Shown here: positions 1-13,400 of the stretch, piece after piece | Layout of the letters: each line of letters begins with the position of its first letter | Position numbering within the stretch: the stretch's first letter is position 1 | Origin: Chromobotia macracanthus | Lineage: Eukaryota > Chordata > Actinopteri > Cypriniformes > Botiidae | Length of the DNA stretch: 64,000 nt | Direction of reading: 5' to 3' | Assembly (NCBI GenBank): GCA_036877525.1 | Contig: JAZGTH010000066.1 | Coordinates: 1,417,501-1,481,500 of the forward strand | The notes under the pieces: model-generated | Database searches by the model: none | Told to the model about the DNA's origin: nothing | The model's input: the letters and a program-made list of their open reading frames with translations, nothing else | Made by a program: the position numbers and the translations under genes

Positions 1-116
1 AACGGGATAAAACAACACTCACAGACACACAGCTGATTAAATATTTCTCTCTGAATAATGAACTCAATCATAATAGTTTGCTGTTGACACGCTGCATTGT
101 TCACAGCTGAATTACT

Positions 117-192
117 GTGTGTGTGTGTTTGTGTGTGTTTGTGTTTGTGTGTTTGTGTGTGTGTGTGTTTGTGTGTGTGTATGTGTGTGTGA

Positions 193-236
<44 letters not shown>
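117..236. repeat. (TG)n microsatellite
   Basis: Imperfect TG/TTTG dinucleotide tract, pure TG in its last third. The rest of positions 1-1400 has no recognisable coding exon apart from the candidate ORF listed separately. Confidence 0.9.
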
Positions 237-723
237 TGCTAGTTCTACGAGTTCCACAGTAAACATGAAGACTTATCTATTCTCACTTGCTGTTGCCTTG
301 GCAACGTGCCTGTCTGAACGGTTACTGTACAGCTCTCCATCTCTTCTCTGTTAGCAGCAGAATTAACAGAAAAACAGAAACTGATCCACAGAGAATCTCG
401 CTCTAATATTCATATAACATGAGATGAGACTAACAGACTCTGAGTTCAGTGCTGTTTCTATCTGCAGTTATCACTGCAGTGTGAATTCTGCATCTCTGTG
501 TGAGTTCAGCTTCTCTCTCCCCCTGTTATTCACACACGCCACATCACATTCAGAGAATAGGAATCAAGGTGAACAGAATTACAAATGTTGTTCATGTAGG
601 TCACACTGGAAATGGAACGTCTTGTTGAACGCATTGCATTGTGGGATACATTATGATGTACAATGTGCTGCTTTTGCCAAAAGTAGAAGGTAATTTGGGC
701 AATCCATGCATATAGAAAATTAG

Positions 724-868
724 ATGCAGGAATAACTGTACACTGTTTGTGTATGCAGGAATAACTGTACACTGTTTGTGTATGCAGGAATAACTGTACA
801 CTGTTTGTGTATGCAGGAATAACTGTACACTGTTTGTGTATGCAGGAATAACTGTACACTGTTTGTGT
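724..868. repeat. Tandem repeat, five copies of a 29-bp unit
   Basis: Five almost identical 29-bp units start at 724, 753, 782, 811 and 840. Each contains GGAATAACTGTACACTGT. Because 29 is not a multiple of 3, the minus strand reads as an open, cysteine/valine-rich artefact; I see no gene here. Confidence 0.92.
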
Positions 869-1414
869 ACATCTACATGAGGGTTTTCCTGCTAAAAGGC
901 TTTAGCTCAATGTTTAGCTGAGTCACATCTGAAAGAGGGAGAGGTGATCGGCTGTTGCAGAAAATACGATAAAAAGAGGGAGGGAGGGAAAACTGTACCA
1001 GGAGAGAGAGAAAGAGAGAGTGAATGTGTGTTTCCTAAGGGGCAGGGTTTGGTGTAGGTGGGCGGGGCTTGTTCTGCTGACCGATCGTAGCAGTGTGTGC
1101 ACCACCATTTGGTTCTGAGCAGGATAGGAAGAGCTCTCACGGTCAGAAGAGATATAGGGAAGAAAGAGCAACCTCCATTTTCATCTCTTCTCAAGGCAGC
1201 CGTGCACTCCAGGATTAAGACACAGAGCAGAGCAGCTGAGCCGTAGACCTGGAGATTGTGAGAGCTGAAGCTTTGTGGACAACTGTTGCTCCTCATCTGT
1301 GTGTGACTCCTGAAAGATCAGATCAGGTGTGTTCTCCTGCTGTGGAAGATCTGAACAGGTGCACTGGGATTCTGCAGGCGTGTTTTCAAAGTTTCTGGAC
1401 GGTAGCGTGTCAGG

Positions 1415-1682
1415 ATGACAACCATGCAGAAGTTGCTTCAGCTTCCAGTGAATGCGGTGAACATCGTGAAGAGTGTGCAGGGAGCCGCTCAGGGTCAGGA
1501 GGAGGCTCTCAGTCCAGTGCTGACGCCAGACAGCGGCCCGCAGAACTGGTACAATGCCGTCCAACCCGAAGAACTCCGACACCTGAGATCAGGGGGGTGG
1601 GGGGAGGTGCAGGGGGGGAGGGAACCGAGGAACGACCTGGGCTGGAGGAGGGTCTTACCAGCGCTCAGGCACAACCCTTACG
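1415..1682 (+). CDS. Candidate 5' coding exon of an unrecognised gene
   Basis: I do not recognise this protein. An ATG in a fair Kozak context (aggATGa) opens a frame beginning MTTMQKLLQLPVNAVNIV, a hydrophobic, possibly helical start, followed by a polar Pro/Gly/Arg-rich stretch. A plausible donor (G|gtatgc) follows at 1683, leaving one base of a split codon. That phase does not fit the first ap3b2 exon I can see (it needs two bases carried in), so direct splicing to ap3b2 is unlikely. It could be the 5' end of another gene, an alternative first exon, or chance. Upstream sequence resembles a 5' UTR, with no TATA box seen. Confidence 0.25.
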
Positions 1683-1749
1683 GTATGCTAACACACAACA
1701 CATGTACAGCTTTGAACATGCTGCACACACTGTAGTTCTAGATGAATAA

Positions 1750-3476
1750 TTACTTCGAGTTTGTTTTTAAAAGCTCAGGTGACTGTGTGGAGTTCATTTA
1801 AGAATGAATGTTGTGTTAAATGTTTCTCCTAAAACTCCTCAAGAAATTTGAATTTTGTTATCCACATATATCAGAACTCAAATCATTTGGGCTTGTGGAA
1901 GGAAAGTCTCTATTTGTTCTCATTTCTTAGTTCTGTCTGTGAGGAGCAATCGTGTCATCTGGGATCTTTCCTCTTGGATCTTCTCAGCAGGCTGTTGTGT
2001 CTGTTGAGCAGAGGTGATTGTTAACGGGCAGATCTGATTGGTCTGTAACAGTCACATGTGCTGCACACACACACACTTTTACAGTGACACCTGAGTTTTA
2101 GAGAAGGTTCTTTTGAAGATCTTATGAAGATTTATGAAGAGCCACATTTGTGGCTCTGTGACTCCATAACTGTGAAGAGATGTTGGCAAGAATCTGTGTG
2201 TGTGTGTATGTGTGTGTGTGTTGAATTATGAATAACATTAATAATACGGAGCTCCGAGTGTCTCATGTGTGGAAGGAGATCAGACTCCCGGCAGAGATAT
2301 TATATTTCACAGTTAAGTTCATCAATATGCTATAAAAGACTTTATATTTATTGCCCAAATGTTTCTCTATAAACCAGAGACACACTTGATGCAAATTTGC
2401 AGCCGCAAATGCAAATAAATAGCTGATGAAATGCAGATGTTCAGTACAAACTTAACACATGCACACATCAGTGCTCAACAGTTCAGAATTCCTTACAGTT
2501 GACTGGGATAGGTGAACTAACTTGCTCACTTACTGTCATTAACTAAGCTAACTCTAACCAACTGTTGCTCCATCTTTAAAGTAGTTGACCAGTATGAGAT
2601 AACTGATCATTGAAGAAGATATTTTACTCTGCTGCAGTTATACCAACCTAGCGTTTAGTATGCGACGCACAGTTGCTTTGCGTTACGGGTTGCATCATAC
2701 ATTTTAAAATGCAAGAATGCTTTAAAATCACCAAATGTGTCAGAATGTTTCTGAACCGAGAGTTTTCTGTCCCTGCTGAAAAGACCAGCTTAGTTCAGTA
2801 TGAATTATCAAGTTGATCCAAGCTGGTTTTGCAGGTAAGTGCTGGGGTCAGTGCTGGTCTCGTGTACCATATTGTTCACCAGTAACATTGTCTTTCTAAT
2901 GAAATTGGTTAACAGGGAAAGCGTGCTGGTTAAGCTAGTTCAGAAGTTAGATAGGTAGCTAGATGCTGTTTTTTCAACAGGGTCTACTGTAAATTACTGT
3001 AAACATGTCCTGCATGATATACAGTTCAGACTGTGATTAATTTGCTAAAAGCTTTGGTATGTCAATAAGAGTTAGTGCTCATGCACAGGTTGGAGAACTG
3101 ATTGCAGGTTTAATCTGCATGCACACTGAAGTCAGACCGTCACATCTGTAGTTCAGAGACTGCACTTCCTGTAGCTGATCTGTGATATTTGACATGACAT
3201 ACTGTAAAATGATTCATGTGTCTGTTCACAGCCGTCTGATAGATTTCATGTGGGGACGGTGACTGACTCGAGCGCTTCTGCTGAATCACATTCAACAATG
3301 TCTGCACACGCGCGCTCTCTGATCACGACCCAGCACCCGTGTGTGTCTCTGTGTGTGTGTCTCTGTGTGTGTGTCTCTGTGTGTGTGTCTCTGTGTGTGT
3401 GTCTCTGTGTGTGTCAGCTCTCGCCGGGTGCACACGACAACATAATTTTCACAGTCTCAACTGCTTCATCATGACA

Positions 3477-3513
<37 letters not shown>

Positions 3514-6051
3514 ATACATGCTAATGTTGACAGTGTTTGTACAGCATGAATCTCTGCGGACTGTCATGGACCCTCTGCGCTCCTCACAGCTAATGAAACT
3601 GGCAGAGGGAATCTTTACTCTTGAGAGAAAGTTATAGAAATTGTGTCAGGTGGGAGACGATGACATGAAATCTGTTTGCTGGAGTTTATAGCTGTCTTTG
3701 TTGCTGTAGAAACCAGAGAGAGAGACCTGGGTGTGTTATATCACAGTCATTTAATTTCAGCGACAGCGGCGTGACGGCCGCCGGGGGAGTGTTTATAATT
3801 AGTGAATTGTGTTATCTCTGCTGGCTCGTAACTCATTTCAGTGAGTCACCCTGATAGGCTGTAGGGTTCAAAGCTGTTATGGCATCAGAGGAAGTCAGCT
3901 GTGATGTCACAGCAGATGTGAACAACAGAAAGAGATCTTTGGTGTGTGTGTAAAATGAGCTAGCAGTCAGCTGTTGTTGAGTAATTGCAGTATGGGTAAT
4001 TTGTGCAGTAATTTGTCAGGCTTTACAGAAACAGCTATTCCAGGTGATGGGAGGCATTTCTGTGCCTCACTGAATGGAATTTCCAGAAAAATGAGTTTTC
4101 CAAACTTCCATTGTGAATATTATGATTATTATAATTATATGGACCAGCAAGTAAATAAATCACTCATGAGGTCTCTTCAAAATCTCAACTGTTTCTCCCA
4201 GACTGCAATGAAATTCATCATGGAGGGGGAGACATTTGCTGATGTCTTCTGTTTCTCAGATTTCACCTGAGAAAAAAAAAACAGTAAAATCTCCCATATC
4301 TCCTGTGGAGTGTCAGAGGAGAGCTCATTGATGTCTCAAACTGTGCTCCGATTCCAAATTCAGATATTTTCATTTCAGTATAAACATTTTTTATCAAATT
4401 CTCCCGGACCAGATGATCTGAGCTATACTGTTCAGGTGTATTTTATAACTGGAGACTTAAATTGTATCAGGAAGTTTCTGCTAAAATATTTTAGATTAAA
4501 CATCTTTATCCTTGAGTGAAACATCTGAACAATGTCATTTTCTTCTGGGTGTAAGCAAATGTGCTCTCATATACTGACAAACGAGGAGGAAAGAAATGTA
4601 GAGATAAATTCAGAGAAAGAGAGATACAGAGAGTCTCGTTCTCCTCCAGACGCCCACACACACACACACGCACACACACACACGCACACACACACACACA
4701 CACCCTGGCTGCCCGTCGACACCCTACAGCCTGACAAATGACCTCATATCATCAGGCACAGAGAACAAAAAGAGGAAGAATGGAAAGATCAAGTGAAGTT
4801 GAAAGAGAATAAGAGGCAAAAATCAGAGTTCATTTTAAACAGAGACATCACCTGCATGTTGCTGATCTGCTGACACGTGCATGCGGTTGCTATAGTAACA
4901 TGTCTGTCTCTCAGAGAGATGGACAGAGGGTTTATGACTTTAATGTCTGTATAGATGCTGCACACAAGGTTGAACTGATAAAGTGACTGACCCAGGATCA
5001 GTTGTAGTGTCATTTAGAGTTATAAACTTCATCCAATCAGAAGAGTCATAGATAAATTTCATCCAATCAATAGTGATTTTGATCATTTCTGTGACTGGTT
5101 AATTGGATAAAGGATCTTTTATATTTGGTTCATGCAGAATGTTTAATATTCATAATACCTTCAGGCTGATGGTGCCAGCTCATTTGAGCTGAATTTAATG
5201 GTTCTTCTCAGCCATCTGAATGATCTGTGTTTCATTAATGTGGGGAAGACTGCGGGTTTCTCCGTGTTTGTCACAGACTCAGTACAGATTCATCAGCTAA
5301 TGAAGAACATACAGTCAGTTTGGAATAAATACTTTCATCTATCTTCTCTCATTATTAAAGACCTTGTGACAGTAAAATGTTAGTTTTGTGAATAGTTTTG
5401 TGTTGTTTGGCAGATTTGATAAGTAAATCAACATTGATGTCAGTGTTCTTTTATATTTCACCCGGCTAACAGGGAACCAAGCAGTAACATTAATACAACG
5501 TCTACAAAACTGGATGTTTTGAACATTCCTAGAACTTACAAAATAATATTTTTAATGATTTTGTTACTTAGTTAGGGAAATGTTTTTGGCGACATGGAAT
5601 TTTCAGGTGGGTTGAAAGCAGTTGCTGGCGTTTACCAAGATGGCTGCCGAGTTACTTGCATGAACAAGCATCTTGAGCTGATTTATGAAACTGAGGTGTT
5701 ATAAAATCTGGTGTTTATGACTGAATGTTCCCAGCTGCTGTGTTTTGTTCTTCTCACCTCTGTGTGTATGTTTGTATTTCCTGATTTCTGTTCTTTGTAT
5801 GTTCCTCGCCTCGCACACACACATCTGTGTGAGAACTATGATGGATGGCCTGATATGATTTGCTCTGGTTCTTTCTTTAACCTAGTGCTTGTCTCTCAAA
5901 GGCTGAGATGAGTCTTTGAAGGATTCTTCTAAACTCTTCTGCTGCTGTTCTCTGGAGAGCAGGAGTCATCTTTAAAAGGACACATTCTCAGATTTTCAGG
6001 AGATGGAGAACTGAGGCTGACCGTTCTGTCTGTCTTGTGTTTTATCTTCAG
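1750..6051. other. Upstream/intronic sequence before the first visible ap3b2 exon
   Basis: No supported exon. It holds microsatellites: a CTCTGTGTGTGTGT-type tract at about 3339-3415, (AC)n at about 3478-3510 and (AC)n with ACGC interruptions at 4652-4702. A piece at about 5458-5590 resembles the palindromic element at 12.2 kb (GGCTAACAGGGAAC, then AT-rich AATATTTTT sequence). The first coding exon of ap3b2, expected to end with two bases of a split codon, was not found here. It may be short and diverged, or lie left of the window. Confidence 0.6.
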
Positions 6052-7386
6052 ACATGAGGACCTGAAGGAAATGCTGGACAGTAATAAAGACTCGCTGAAG
6101 CTGGAGGCCATGAAGCGAATCGTAGCAGTGAGCTGGCTTTTCTTATCTCATAAACCACTTAGCATTATACTACTGTACTATTTCAAACATATCCACTTAG
6201 CAACACTATAGCAACCACCCAGGACATCATTGTTTTGCAAAGGCGAGCACTTAGCACATTTATTTTTTCTAGTACAGTAATGATGGAACCCGAGCGGAGA
6301 ACAGAACACAAAACCACGGCACACATAAACACAGAAAACAGAGGCTGATTAAAACCCTGCCTGTTCACCAGTCCAGACAGAGTTTGTGTGTTTGCAGTCG
6401 TGTTAGTAATCATGCGACCGTGTAAACAGACAGAAATACTGTAATTGAGGGAAATAAATGCTGCTGAGGCTGTTTGTTTTGAGACTGAAGTCTTGGCGTC
6501 CACCGCTGGTGTGTAACACATCAGCTTCTGTTCTGTTTCGCTGGGAGCGATTTGAGCGAGCGGTTCAGAAATAGGACAAAAACGCAAAGCATTTAATATT
6601 CATGAGTGGATTTAGTTTCCCCTTATTGTCGTGGATGAGATCAGGACTGAAATATTTAACAGCTTAAACAGTCACCCGATACACACATGCAAAAAACTGC
6701 AGGTGGATGTTTCCTTCTGAAACCCTAACCCTAATGAACTAACATACACAATTATTGAGGTTATTTCAAAGAAAACAATGTATTTTCAGCAGAAATGTAA
6801 AATATTTTCCCGCCACTGAAACAACTTTTCTTTTTAGATGATGTCATCAGTCCCTCTTATGTTTTAGCCCCTCCCCTCCAGCCCCTTACATAGAGATGCT
6901 TTCCATGACCCAGTCAATTCCTGATAAAAATTAAAAAAAATCAAGCTCTTTTTTGTGAGTCTTGAAACTTAAAGAAATAAATGCTTTTTGGTTTGATATT
7001 TTGTAGTCTAATGTTTTTAACTGTGGTGTAAGTGTCTAAATTCTTTTGTGGCTGCTTTATAATTTGAAACCGTAGTGAAAAGAAAAAAACAGGTTAGAAT
7101 AGTTTTATTTTATATATCACAAACTGTATATATGTAGCTCACAGAGAGAGCGAGTGAGAGAGAGATAGTGAGAGAGAGACCTCATTATAGCTTCATCTAT
7201 GAGAAAGTACAGACAGATTTCTTTTGCCTTATGATGTGTGGGATGTTTTATTCCCACATTCCCTGCAGCTGTTTCCAATGTTTAGAGGAGATCCTGCAGA
7301 AGCGTTTGGATGTGTTTGGAATTCTGTCAGGTTTTAAAATTCATCTGCTTCAGTCCTTCATCAGGAGTATTCAACTGCTGTGTGTG

Positions 7387-7419
<33 letters not shown>

Positions 7420-10400
7420 AAAGATGATTGCTCGGGGGAAGAATGCGTCTGATCTCTTCCCTGCAGTGGTGAAGAACGTGGCCTGTAAGAACATTGAGGT
7501 GAGTGTTAAACAGAAGAGGATTTCTCAGACAGGAAGTGGCTTACAGGAAGTCAGCTTTCCTGTGTGTTGTGTACTATGATGTGTTTTTTAGAAAGTGTGT
7601 TTTCCTGTTTCAGGTAAAGAAGCTGGTGTATGTGTATCTGGTGAGGTACGCTGAAGAACAGCAGGATCTTGCTCTGTTGTCCATCTCCACCTTCCAGAGA
7701 GGACTGAAGGTCCTGAAACACACACACACACACACTCACTCACAGATACACACACAGACTCACAGATACACACACAAACTCACTCACAGATAAACACAGA
7801 TGCCAGAATATTATTTATTATAACTCAGTGTGTTCGGCTGAAGAAAGAAAGTCATACACACCTAGGATGGCTTAAGGGTGAGTAAATTGTGAGAAATTTA
7901 ATTTAAAAAAAACTCTTCCTAATAGAGACAAACGTTTAACTCTGCCCTCTAGTGTCCAGATGAGGGTCACTGGACACTAGAGACCAAATACAGTCACACC
8001 CTTCAGTCATATTACTGATATTGGCAGAAACTGTAGTTCGCCCTACAAATGTGATGAAAGGTCAGGTTTTCTCTTCGTCTCTCTTTTAATCATTGTGACC
8101 TCTGACCCCTGAAACAGGACCCCAACCAGCTGATCCGTGCAAGCGCTCTGCGTGTGCTGTCCAGCATCAGAGTCACCATCATCGTACCCATCATGATGTT
8201 GGCCATTAAAGAGGCTGCATCTGACATGTCGCCATACGTCCGCAAGACCGCGGCTCACGCCATCCCCAAACTGCACAGGTGCCCGACAACCTGCTCGAAC
8301 ACAAATATGTCACAGTCAGGTGTTTTATCAAACCTCATTTTAAACATCACACACTAAAACAACACATTTAAAGGGGTCCTACACATGGGGCCTTTTACTT
8401 TACATTTTGTTTAATGGGTGTACCAAAACGTGTTTGAATTGTGATTGAATAAAAAGACATTATTTTTCATATATTATTATAACTGCTCTGTTTCCAGTCT
8501 ATGTCAAACTCTCTGTTTAGTTCTCTATTTAGGTCTCTGCAAAGCCCCGCCTTTAGAAAAGTGTAATGTGCTCTGATTGGTTGGCGTGAACTTGTTGTGT
8601 GTGTTTTGATTGGTCAGCTCCTTCATGTTACAGAAACGTCTGCTTGTATAGCCTCAGTGTAGTTTGCCCAGCATCCGAAACACATGTTGGTCTTTTCAAC
8701 AGGGCTGTAATAAACTACAGCACATCTCAAATGCTCAGTTTTAAATCTTTATTTTACTCTGCAGTCTGGACCCAGAACAGAAAGATCAACTGATTGAAGT
8801 GATTGAGAAATTACTGGCTGATAAAACCACAGTGAGTTACACCATCATTTCATACAGTGAGATCTAATGACAGATGCTGGTGTGATCTTACACATGAAGT
8901 GTGTGTTTGTGTAGCTGGTGGCAGGCAGTGTAGTCATGGCATTTGAGGAAGTGTGTCCGGACCGCATTGATCTGATTCATAAGAACTATCGTAAGCTGTG
9001 TAACCTGCTGATAGACGTGGAGGAGTGGGGTCAGGTGGTCATCATCAATATGCTGACGCGCTATGCCCGAACGCAGTTCCTCAACCCCAACATCAACGTG
9101 AGTATCACACAACTGTGTGTGTGTCAGAAGAGTGTGTCCTTTCTTACTGAGCATGTGTGCAGGAGTCTCTGTTGGAGGACAGCGGGGAGAAATCTTTCTA
9201 TGCCTCTGATGATGAGGAAGATGAAGATAAGAAGGCCGAGGCTGCAGCTTTGGCTAAGAGGAAACCGTATGTGATGGATCCAGATCACAGACTCCTGCTG
9301 AGAAACACTAAACCGCTGCTGCAGAGTCGCAATGCTGCCGTGAGTCTGTGCTTCACTTTCAACTTCTTTATACATTTCGGTTTTTATTTCAGTTGATGAA
9401 AATGTTTACAATGAACAGTGTTTTTTTGACACAGCGTCAGTATAGTATGAAATTACTTTTTCTGTTTCTCTGTCTCTCTCTGTAGGTGGTGATGGCAGTA
9501 GCTCAGCTGTATTTTCATTTGGCTCCTAAAGCAGAGGTGGGCGTCATCGCTAAAGCTTTGGTCAGGTTAATGCGGAGCCACAGGTAAATAATCAGAAAAT
9601 AAACACACACACACAGCTAATACACATGAGCTCCGTCTCTGAAACAAACACACACACACACAGTTAAACTGAAGAGGTTTGGTGATGGTTTCCTCTCTGT
9701 GTGACAGCCACGTCCAGTCAGATCCCTTATTTCACTCTGTCTCTTCTCACAACTGCTTTGACACCTCCAGTGGTGTTCACCACAGAACGAGGACACAGAC
9801 TGTATCACAGATATCCAATGTGGTGCATTTTTCCTGGTTTTGAATTCTCGGTTTTGAAACGGTTGACAGTAAAACTCTTGTGTTGTGCTCTGTGTTGTGT
9901 GTCTGCAGTGAAGTCCAGTATGTTGTGCTACAGAACGTCGCCACGATGACCATCAAGAGACGAGTGAGCTGTTTACACCACAGAAAACCCCTTAAAAACT
10001 GATGAATGAGACAGACTGTTATTTCTGACCTATACGTGAAAACCGGTGCAATTTTACTGTTGTAATATTTATGAATTTTAGAGCTGCCAATTTATCATGG
10101 TAATTTAGTATGGCTAATTATTAAATTCCACAGTTAGACTGGAGTGACAGAACAGAAAAAACAGATAATTTTTATAAAGACACATTTCTATGCAAACAGT
10201 GTGTGAGCTCAGACAAACATACAGCTCTGTGTTGTGTTTTGTGTTTCAGGGAATGTTTGAACCGTATTTAAAGAGTTTTTATATCCGTTCTACAGACCCC
10301 ACACAGATCAAGATCCTCAAGGTGAAAATCACACACTCAACTGAGTTACATTTCAAACCGCTTTTGTTCTTAGAACTGCTAGAACTGGATTTAAGCTGCA

Positions 10401-13400
10401 ATTTAAACCGTTTCACTACTGAAAACTGCTTCAGATATTTTGGATGTTTGGATTATTATGACCTCTGTTTTGAATGTAGCTGGAAGTTCTGACTAATCTG
10501 GCAAATGAGACAAACATCTCCACCATCCTAAGAGAATTCCAGGTATTATTTCACATTACTGTCATGAGTTGAAGTTACCACTCTGTTGTGTTATATTTCT
10601 CTGTCTGTGCAGCTGTATGGGGTTAGTTGACAGTGACAGATGATTATTGATTTCATTTGTGTTGGGGATGTAGACATACATAAAGAGTATGGATAAGGAT
10701 TTTGTGGCGGCAAGCATTCAGGCCATCGGCCGCTGTGCAACAAACATCGGTGAGGTGAGAGACACGTGTCTGAACGGCCTCGTACAGCTGCTGTCCAACA
10801 GAGACGGTGAGAGCTTTACACAGCATACACACAAAAGTGATGTTTATGCCCCGCCCCCGGCTGCTTCTGATTGGTCCATAATGAGACTTAAAGCCAAAAC
10901 AGCGAGCCACTACACTTATGAAAATTAACCATGATTTTTGTTTTTTTTTGGTATTTGGTATTTTTTTGATTATTATTTGTATAACCACAGTTATACTATG
11001 AATACTATGATATACTGTAGCAAAACCAGGGTTAATTTGTGCTTGCCACGGTTTAATAATAGTAACCACGTTTTTTTGTTTTTTGTTTAGTAAAACCACG
11101 TGTAATTTTTAAGAGGGTATGCAGCACACTTCTGCTTAACATGATTAACATACAACACTTATGATAAATATTAAATGTAAAAATATTAAATATTAAAATA
11201 TCAATTAATAAAAATAGTAAATAAAAACATTTCAATGCTATTTTGCAACCCTTGTGTATGCCATATTACTCTGATAACGTCAGTTGTGAGAGTGTGTGTA
11301 TAATATACTAAGTGTGTGTGTGTGTGTTCAGAGCTGGTCGTCGCTGAATCTGTGGTGGTCATCAAGAAACTCCTGCAGATGCAGCCCGAGCAGCACAGCG
11401 ACATCATCAAGCACATGGCCAAACTCATTGACAACATCCAGGTAACATTCCCATCCAAACCTCACAGGCTTAAACATGCCCCTGCCCGGTTCTGTAGTCC
11501 TGATAGTGTCTCGTGTGTCAGGTACCGATGGCCCGCGCAAGCATTCTGTGGTTGATTGGTGAATACTGTGAGCACGTCCCCAAAATCGCCCCTGATGTCC
11601 TGAGAAAAATGGCCAAAACCTTCACAAATGAGGAAGACATTGTGAAGCTTCAGATCATCAACCTGGCCGCCAAACTTTACCTCACGAACTCCAAACAGGT
11701 GAGAAGAGCCGGAGCTGAGCTGTCCGTGGTGCTGAAACATGCGGCTGCACAAAAGAAGTCTGTCAGTGTCGATGCTGTTAAATTAAAAATACAGCTAAAT
11801 CACGTCAAAGCCACAGGCATCAACACATTTAAAAATAACAGCTAGAGTCAGTTTTTTGCAACATTGGCTCAAGCGAGGCGATTGCTGATTACATGTCATT
11901 TAGAAGATGCACACATACTTCCTGTCAGGCGTGAAGCTGTTGAGGCAAAATGACTGTAAATTGTTTTTTTTTGTTTTACAGACTAAACTGTTAACGCAGT
12001 ATGTGCTAAACCTGGCAAAGTATGACCAAAACTATGACATCAGAGATCGCGCTCGCTTCATTCGCCAGCTGATTGTGCCCACAGACAAGAGTGGTGCGCT
12101 CAGCAAATACGCCAAGAAGCTTTTTCTTGCCCTCAAGCCTGCCCCCGTCCTGGAATCTCCATTTAAAGGTACCAGTAGAACAGAGGAGCACTTTATTGCT
12201 CACAGCCCAGCTAACAGAGAACATTCTCAGAACGTTATCAAAAACATTCTTGCAACAATGTTACAAAACACAATGTTACAAAACATTCTTTAAAAGCTAG
12301 CTAGCTTAGTTTAGCTTAGGAACATTATTCTTAAATTGTTAGTGAAATGTTTTAAAAACATTACAGAATTAAAAAATGTTTAAATAACATTCTTATAACC
12401 AGGCAAAAATGTTAATCTAAATTAACTGAATGTTCCTAAAACATTCAAAATAATATTTTTTATGTTTTTGCTACTGAATGGAAACATTTATGAAACGTTC
12501 TTACAGCCTAAAACTGTTAGCTGGGAGGTAGCGCTGTCATGGATTACAAGCCTTAAAGACTTCCTGATCATCTTCTGTCTCCCTTTAATCTCATTTCTTT
12601 CTATAAGAAATAATTAAGATATTAAAGAGACCTCACTTGTGATGTTTGTTTTGCAGACAGAGATCATTTCCAGCTGGGCTCACTGTCTCATCTCCTCAAC
12701 GCTAAAGCTTTAGGATATCAGGAACTGCCCGACTGGCCCGAATCGGCACCCGACCCGTCTGTCCGCAACGTGGAGGTGAAAGATTCTTCCAGCAGAGGAT
12801 CAGAGCATCAACATGCAAGACCTCCCAAAGAAACTCCCCAGAAAAATTCACTATACTGAAATCACACTCAATCACTTTAATATCGCTCACTCTTCTCGCT
12901 CATTAGCATAACTCCACCCTCACAATGCATAAATCACACTGCTGCATTTGCAATGGGGTGCTAGCTACTCATACTGCAATCCTATTGGTTTTCTCATACA
13001 GAAGGAAATGTGATTGGTGGATCAGCTTTTCTCTGCCATACACAAAAGTTGCGTTGTTATTTAGAACTTAAAAACACTTAGGACTCTTTATTAGGGTATT
13101 TATTGGGTTATATGTTGTAGCGTATATATTTAGTCTCCACACGTTTATATATTTGCCCTTTTTTGATGGTAGTTAGACATCTGTTCACCTTATTCCATCC
13201 TGTTAAAACCTAAATTCTAGAATCATTAGGCAAATTATTAAACTCTGTGGATTGTCATAATGCTGCGACTTCATAATACTTACGACTTAATCGTAATCAT
13301 ATTGATCAGATCAATTTGCATATGCATAAGGTCCGAGCTCTTACACTGATTGGTCGAGTCCGTTCACAGCTTCGGGTTTTTGTCTGTACGATGTTCATGT

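Noticed and set aside
1181..1582. 133-codon minus-strand ORF
   Set aside because: Overlaps the candidate plus-strand exon in antisense and shows no recognisable motif or splice structure.
3770..3800. Possible missing first exon of ap3b2 (GGCCGCCGGGGGAGTGTTT)
   Set aside because: The translation (AAGGVFIIS) only vaguely resembles the expected GGIFSSDYK, no start codon precedes it and no donor follows.
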